Positions 59,407 through 64,000 of a stretch of DNA of 64,000 bases are shown piece by piece; the stretch's first letter is position 1; the number at the start of each line of letters is the position of its first letter. The notes under the pieces are model-generated. The model had not been told where the DNA came from and ran no database searches. It worked only from the letters and a program-made list of their open reading frames with translations. The DNA is taken from NCBI GenBank assembly GCA_964429005.1, contig CAYSAJ010000003.1:30903-94902 (forward strand), written 5' to 3'. The position numbers and the translations under genes were made by a program. The DNA comes from JACRBE01 sp964429005. Lineage in GTDB: Bacteria > Chlamydiota > Chlamydiia > Chlamydiales > JACRBE01.

Positions 59407-60221
59407 TTTTTACAAATTTCTAGGAGGATTGTCCATTCTTCGGGACTTAAGTCTTCTGCTCTAGCTCCTGAATTTTTCCCGATTTTATGAAGGGCCAGTT
59501 CCACTGTAGAAGAATCCATATTTGACTCCTTTAATGAATTCAAAAGAGATTTTCTTCGATGAAGAAAGCTATGTTTTAGGATTTCTATACTCTCTGCACC
59601 CAACGAGCAATCTTTCATATTCAGCCTAATGAGTCGGGAGTGAACCCCTGCGTGTGGGTAAAAAAGGTGTGGAGGAATGTCAAATAAAGAAGAAACTTCA
59701 CTAAAAAGGCGACAGAGCACAGTGACGAAACGGTATTGTGGTGATTTAGGGTGAGCTAGCAGCTTTTCCGCGAATTCCTTTTGGACAAGGATTAGACAGG
59801 AAGAAATTCGATGGCTATGCTCACAAAGTTTCACAATAAATTCTTTCGATATATTGTAGGGAAGATTCGTAAGAAGGAGCGCTTTTTTCCCTTTTGGTAA
59901 AAAAAGGTTCCAATCTACTTTTAAAATATCTTCATTATAGATTTGGGGTGTTGGTATAAAAGTGTGCAAAGCAGGAATTAAATGGGGATCTTTTTCTATA
60001 ACGGTTACTGCTTCAGAAAATTTTAAGATCCATTCAGTTAATGCTCCGAGACCTGGGCCTACTTCAATAACACAGTCATCAGTCTGTATGTCCATTTGCT
60101 CAACAATTTTTCTAGCAATATTTGCATCAATTAAAAAATTTTGAGAGAAGGATTTTCGAGGGACTATGCTAGCATTTCGTAGATAGGTTTGTACAAACGA
60201 AAGACTAGCACGATGGGTCAT
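59403..60221 (-). CDS. rsmA: 16S rRNA dimethyladenosine transferase
   Basis: Dimethylates two adjacent adenosines near the 3' end of 16S rRNA (KsgA). 272 residues. SKxxGQNFL-type start (RKSFSQNFLID), the SAM site EVGPGLGALTEWI, and LTNLPYNISKEFI (catalytic NLPY) are intact. Its ATG overlaps the stop of the surA-like gene by 4 bases, so the two are co-translated; surA and ksgA are also operon partners in E. coli. Confidence 0.95.
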   Translation of the reverse strand: MTHRASLSFVQTYLRNASIVPRKSFSQNFLIDANIARKIVEQMDIQTDDCVIEVGPGLGALTEWILKFSEAVTVIEKDPHLIPALHTFIPTPQIYNEDILKVDWNLFLPKGKKALLLTNLPYNISKEFIVKLCEHSHRISSCLILVQKEFAEKLLAHPKSPQYRFVTVLCRLFSEVSSLFDIPPHLFYPHAGVHSRLIRLNMKDCSLGAESIEILKHSFLHRRKSLLNSLKESNMDSSTVELALHKIGKNSGARAEDLSPEEWTILLEICKN

Positions 60222-61246
60222 AGCAAGCCGAAGGGCTGATAGGCACTAAGATTGAAATTCTTTTCTGAAGTTTCATCAAAATGATATTTCTGTTTGAGTT
60301 TTTTTACATATTCAGCTTTTTGAGAGTCAGCCGCTTTTTGAACCAAGCTATTTTTTAGCTTATCAGCTACTTCTTCGAATCCTTTAGGAAGTTCTTTAAG
60401 GTGATCCTTTAAGTAAAAAAGACGGATCACTGAATCTTGATTTTTTGTCACTTGTTCAACAGGTATCGATAGAGATCCCTCTTGGAGGCTTGATAGTATC
60501 GACTGATGCTGAGGAGAAAGATTCTTGTTCTCAACATCAAGCTCTGTCGATAGAGCTAAGTTGATCCCTTGATAATTTTTCGATACTTCGTCGACGATTT
60601 CAGAAAGGTTTTTCTTTTGCTCAGTAAAGAGATTGTAGGCGGCCTGTGCGGCTGTTTTGCACATTTGCTTATCTTCCCCTTTTATAGTAACCATTCGATA
60701 CTTCCAGGATTCTTTAGGAGGAGATTGGCTCAGAAAGCCTTGATAGGCAATTTTCACTGCTTCTGGAGTGATAAGGTTCATCGCTTTTGAATAAGCTTTA
60801 AACCAAAGCATTTGGCGTATGATGAGCTCATTCTGTACCATTTTTTTAGCTTCGTCATAAGAAAGATGCAAAACGTCGAGGCTTTGGATGATATTAGGAC
60901 CAAATCTACGTTGCATTTCCTCTCTTACGTCACCTTCGCTGATTTCAAACAATTTTTTTTCTTCATACTCGTTCAAAATCAATTCTTGCTCGATTAAGTC
61001 TTCTAAAGCTCTTTGCCACTGACTTGTATAGTATTGATAGCGTGATGCGGTATTTGAAAGAACATCAGGATTATACTGCCTGATCTCTGTATCTAGTAGT
61101 TTAACTACATCAAGTAAAGTAATTGTCTTTTCATTGACCTTAGCAAGAGGGCGATTATTTATTATGACTTGGGGTTCCGCAAGTAAAGACGCTGGCAAGG
61201 CAAGAAGTGTGAAAAACAATAAAAAAAGAGAGCATTTTCGAAGCAT
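60218..61246 (-). CDS. SurA-like periplasmic chaperone
   Basis: 342 residues with a signal peptide (LLFFTLLALPASLLA). The SurA N-terminal fold is recognisable: KVNEKTITLLDVV, a long helix, ALEDLIEQELILNEYEEK, and EGDVREEMQRRF. A single region about 190-290 has parvulin-like length but lacks the usual strong catalytic motif, so prolyl isomerase activity is uncertain. It would escort outer-membrane proteins. The 4-base overlap with rsmA supports an operon. Likely counterpart of CT355. Confidence 0.82.
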   Translation of the reverse strand: MLRKCSLFLLFFTLLALPASLLAEPQVIINNRPLAKVNEKTITLLDVVKLLDTEIRQYNPDVLSNTASRYQYYTSQWQRALEDLIEQELILNEYEEKKLFEISEGDVREEMQRRFGPNIIQSLDVLHLSYDEAKKMVQNELIIRQMLWFKAYSKAMNLITPEAVKIAYQGFLSQSPPKESWKYRMVTIKGEDKQMCKTAAQAAYNLFTEQKKNLSEIVDEVSKNYQGINLALSTELDVENKNLSPQHQSILSSLQEGSLSIPVEQVTKNQDSVIRLFYLKDHLKELPKGFEEVADKLKNSLVQKAADSQKAEYVKKLKQKYHFDETSEKNFNLSAYQPFGLL

Positions 61247-61276
61247 AATAACCTATCCCAATTTGTCTAAATGATA

Positions 61277-62422
61277 TTAGCAAACGGAAGAATTATTTTC
61301 TGGCTTTTCGAGTGTTGCAGCAAAAAAGCCATCCATACCCTGAGAAACAGGGAATAGTTGCAGAGATGGTTTAACAAGCCTGAGACCATATTTTTGAATG
61401 AAATAATCTACTTGTTGCTGGTTTTCTTGGGGAAAAATACTGCAAGTGGCATAAACGATCCTTCCTCCTGGTTTGAGAAGAGGAAGAGCCTTGTCAAAAA
61501 TAGTTCGTTGTTCTTGGATGACTTCTTCAAAACTTTCTAGGGTAAATCTCCATTTTTGATCTGGATTTCTTCGTAAAGTTCCTGATCCAGAACATGGGAC
61601 ATCAAGGAGTATCCAATCAGCGCCTTGGGGAACTCTTTTTTTTAAGTCTTTAGTTTCAAACACCAGCTGGTAATTTTGAATCCCAGCTCTTTTCATCCTT
61701 TTGCGGGCTTCATAAAGAGATTTCAATCGAATGTCATGCAGAAAAATTTGCCCCTTGCCTTCCATCTTATAGGCAAAGGCCAGCGATTTGCCTCCGGAAC
61801 CTGAGCAATAATCTATGACTGATTGATGGGGTTTAGGGTCGACTTCTAAACCTACAAGTTGTGATCCTTCATCCTGCATTTCAAACCAGCCATCTTGAAA
61901 TTCTTGAGTCGAAAATAGAGCGCTGCGATCTTTTAACTGAATTCCAAACGGGGATATTGAGGTAGGGTAAGCAGGGTATTCTTTGTTTAGTCTATTTAAG
62001 AGGTCCTCCCTGGATCCTTTAAGAGGATTAACTCTAAGAGTAGTTGGGGCTTGCTGGTTAGAGACGTTACAAAATTCTATCGTTTTTTCCTCTCCAATCG
62101 AATCGATCAAAAGATCAAAGTAGTGCTTGGGGAAACTATATTTTTTAAAGTCAGGCAGGTGAGAGGGCGGGGCTTCTTCAAACTTTCTGTGTAAAAATAT
62201 TTCTACCCGCTTTTCCCACGAAATCGGAGGGGTAATAAAAGCATCAATTAACCCCAGATATCGAATGATAAAATAAACAGCCTCAGCAATTTCTTTTCGA
62301 TCTTTTGAGCCTAGTGCTGTGTTTTTTCGAAAGTAGGAGTGTAGATGCAAATCAACAGGGGAAGATTTGAAGTCGAAGCTGGATAAAATTTTAAAAAGGT
62401 GGTTTAATCTAAATGTTTTCAT
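61277..62422 (-). CDS. RsmB/NOP family RNA (cytosine-C5-)-methyltransferase
   Basis: 381 residues from ATG 62422, which leaves room for lnt; longer in-frame starts would overlap lnt. The N-terminal RNA-binding part (about 1-130) is NusB-like. The methyltransferase core has SAM-binding DYCSGSGGKSLAFA, DVPCSGSGTLRRNPD (with the PC motif cysteine) and ATCSIFPQEN (catalytic cysteine). Target rRNA position (often 16S C967) is not determinable. Divergent from lnt, with only about 20 bases between starts. Confidence 0.9.
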   Translation of the reverse strand: MKTFRLNHLFKILSSFDFKSSPVDLHLHSYFRKNTALGSKDRKEIAEAVYFIIRYLGLIDAFITPPISWEKRVEIFLHRKFEEAPPSHLPDFKKYSFPKHYFDLLIDSIGEEKTIEFCNVSNQQAPTTLRVNPLKGSREDLLNRLNKEYPAYPTSISPFGIQLKDRSALFSTQEFQDGWFEMQDEGSQLVGLEVDPKPHQSVIDYCSGSGGKSLAFAYKMEGKGQIFLHDIRLKSLYEARKRMKRAGIQNYQLVFETKDLKKRVPQGADWILLDVPCSGSGTLRRNPDQKWRFTLESFEEVIQEQRTIFDKALPLLKPGGRIVYATCSIFPQENQQQVDYFIQKYGLRLVKPSLQLFPVSQGMDGFFAATLEKPENNSSVC

Positions 62423-62442
62423 TCCCAGTAAATATAATCTAA

Positions 62443-64000
62443 ATGAGCCGCGATTACCAGTTTTTTTCTTTTCTAAAAAGTCCACTAATTCAAGGAATAT
62501 TTATATTTTTTTTAGGGCTTATTAATGGTCTCTCCCATCCCAGTCTGTATCCACTACTATGCCCTATAGCTGCCTGTGTTGGCCTGGCTCCTTTTTTTCT
62601 TCTAGTAGGAACTCAGCAGTCTATGAGAAAGCGATTTCTTCTAGGTCTTCTTTTCTTTCTTGCCATCCACGGTGTCCAGATGAGCTGGCTTCTTGCTACT
62701 AAGTACCATGGACCGGCTATCTACGCTGGTTATTTCATTTTAATTAGCCTGATTGCCATTCAAGGGGGGATATTAGGATTGTATGCCCCTCTTTATAGAA
62801 CCCTCAGTGGTGGGGTGTTTTTAGCGAGCTTATGGGTCATTTTAGAGTGGCTCAGAACCTTTTTTTTGAGTGGTTACACTTGGAATCCGACCGGGCTGAC
62901 TTTGTCAGCGAATGAAGCTTCCCTGCAATTAGCTTCAGTTGGAGGTGTTTTTGGGTTGTCATTCATTGCGGTATTAACAAATGCTTTCATAGCTTTTTGC
63001 TTAACTCGTCCAAATCATAAAGCTGGTTGGATCCTGACAGTGCTGATTGCCATCACTCCTTATGTCTATGGCCAATCTATAATTAATGGGTACGATCGAC
63101 AAGAAAAAGGGTCGCAAAATGTGAGGGTGGCATTGCTCCAAACAGGATTGAAAGTCGAGCAGAAAATGTTTATGCCCCCTTGGCAAAAGGATTTTATCCA
63201 CCCAGTGAAGCAGTGGGAAAAAATCTTTTTTCTTATTGATAAAGCTCAAAATGAGGGCCCAATCGATCTTATTATTCTACCGGAAGCTGCCGTTCCTTAC
63301 AGAGAAGACGAGACATTAATTTGGAATCAAGATTTTAAGTTTGTATTTAAATCTCTGTTTTCGGCTCATCAATGGAATAATTTAGGTTTAGATGATCTAT
63401 CCGATGAAGGAAAAATCTCTCACAGGTATATAGCAGATCTTTTTAGCAGACATTTTCAGGCTGATATTATCATCGGGATGGATTCATTAGATCCTGATCG
63501 CTTTTTATCTTATAATAGCGCTTTTCTCTTTTCTCCTACAAAAAAAGGATTTCAAAAATACAATAAGCAAAAACTCATGCCGATAGCCGAATACTTGCCT
63601 TTTTCTTTACTCGAAGAGTTGGCTCGAAGCTATGGGATTATTCACTTCTTTACCCCTGGAGGCAATCCAACTCTTTTGAAAGGGAAGTTTAAATATGCCC
63701 CAAGTGTTTGCTACGATGAGTGTTTTCCTGCTCTGATGAGATATTACTTACAAGGAGATCCAGATTTCCTTGTGAATATGTCTAACGATGCATGGTTTCC
63801 GGGCACATGGTTGCCATCAACTCACTACCACCATGGAAAAATTCGTAGTGTAGAATTAGGCAGAGTCTTGCTTCGCAGTTGCAATCATGGGGTCACATGT
63901 GTAGTAGATCCACTAGGAAGATTAAAGCAGACATTTTCTTCACCAAATCAATCGGAAGAATTTAAGCAGGGAGTCTTAATAGCCGATGTGCCTCTTTCTA
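62443..64000 (+). CDS. lnt: Apolipoprotein N-acyltransferase, 5' part (runs off right edge)
   Basis: Adds the third acyl chain to lipoproteins at the periplasmic face of the inner membrane. The frame is open from ATG 62443 (stop codon immediately upstream) to the window end, about 519 codons. Several N-terminal membrane helices, including FIFFFLGLINGLSHPSLYPL, are followed by a nitrilase domain. Its catalytic triad is Glu in LPEAAVP, Lys in YNKQKLMPIAEYLPF and Cys in SVCYDECFP, with MSNDAWFPGTW and NHGVTCVVDPLG after. No ribosome site is evident. It supports processing of the lipoproteins seen in this window. C. trachomatis has lnt (CT534) near dnaQ. Confidence 0.93.
   Translation, partial: MSRDYQFFSFLKSPLIQGIFIFFLGLINGLSHPSLYPLLCPIAACVGLAPFFLLVGTQQSMRKRFLLGLLFFLAIHGVQMSWLLATKYHGPAIYAGYFILISLIAIQGGILGLYAPLYRTLSGGVFLASLWVILEWLRTFFLSGYTWNPTGLTLSANEASLQLASVGGVFGLSFIAVLTNAFIAFCLTRPNHKAGWILTVLIAITPYVYGQSIINGYDRQEKGSQNVRVALLQTGLKVEQKMFMPPWQKDFIHPVKQWEKIFFLIDKAQNEGPIDLIILPEAAVPYREDETLIWNQDFKFVFKSLFSAHQWNNLGLDDLSDEGKISHRYIADLFSRHFQADIIIGMDSLDPDRFLSYNSAFLFSPTKKGFQKYNKQKLMPIAEYLPFSLLEELARSYGIIHFFTPGGNPTLLKGKFKYAPSVCYDECFPALMRYYLQGDPDFLVNMSNDAWFPGTWLPSTHYHHGKIRSVELGRVLLRSCNHGVTCVVDPLGRLKQTFSSPNQSEEFKQGVLIADVPLS

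Overview
The window is a compact, gene-dense, AT-rich stretch of a member of the Chlamydiales, most probably one of the environmental (non-Chlamydiaceae) families. The sequence itself points there. It holds a TlcA/NTT-type nucleotide transporter, a homologue of the Chlamydia-specific regulator Euo, a fused SecDF, UhpC and RsbW. It also has long runs of genes in the order I recall from Chlamydia trachomatis: rho-coaE-polA-sppA-(pgsA)-ntt (CT491-496), argS/murA (CT454-455), ispF/cysJ (CT434-435), gltX/euo/recJ/secDF (CT445-448), uppS-cdsA-cmk-plsC (CT450-453), dnaQ-tsaE-CT538 (CT536-538) and trxA-trmL-mip-aspS-hisS-uhpC-dnaE-CT547/548-rsbW-CT550-dacF (CT539-551). The blocks are rearranged relative to each other and interrupted by genes I do not recall from Chlamydiaceae: a ROK sugar kinase, a sugar-porter MFS transporter, purA, an EpmB-like aminomutase and several proteins of unknown function. 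Locus numbers are from memory, not from a search.

Layout. 1-4355: a CCA-adding enzyme cut by the left edge, a small holin-like membrane protein, a C39-like cysteine peptidase, an exported protein of unknown function and an MGDG-synthase-like glycosyltransferase. 4427-14421: two leftward blocks, sppA-polA-coaE-rho with overlapping reading frames, and dedA-pgsA, followed by ntt and pgk with separate promoter candidates. 14594-17556: a degenerate GHKL/HATPase protein and the leftward run CT538-like/tsaE/ysxC/dnaQ. 17880-24870: leucine dehydrogenase, argS, epmB-like, murA, ispF, cysJ-like. 24922-31205: a tiny lipoprotein, gltX, tail-specific protease, euo, recJ. 31244-39986: secDF, then purA and the tightly coupled envelope-lipid run uppS-cdsA-cmk-plsC. 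40071-44717: a lineage-specific alanine-rich protein (candidate effector) and a hexose-use group (sugar transporter, manA, ROK kinase). 44780-59406: the trxA-to-dacF block. 59403-64000: rsmA, surA-like, rsmB-like and lnt, which is cut by the right edge.

Together the genes describe an intracellular bacterium that imports nucleotides and hexose phosphate (NTT, UhpC) but may also phosphorylate free hexose. It makes isoprenoids by the MEP pathway (IspF), keeps peptidoglycan enzymes (MurA, UppS, DacF), and builds a Gram-negative outer membrane with periplasmic chaperones and lipoproteins (SurA-like, BamD-like, LptE-like, Lnt, Mip). I see no tRNA or rRNA gene, CRISPR array, insertion sequence or prophage block. 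Many convergent neighbours overlap at their 3' ends, which underlines how compact the genome is.

No complete novel system is evident. The best leads are the degenerate histidine-kinase-like ATPase (14594-15094), the alanine-rich candidate effector (40071-41372), the 41-44-residue lipoprotein in the place where Chlamydiaceae carry omcA/omcB, the euo control region with a 9-bp-arm palindrome, and the MurA that keeps the fosfomycin-target cysteine lost in C. trachomatis.
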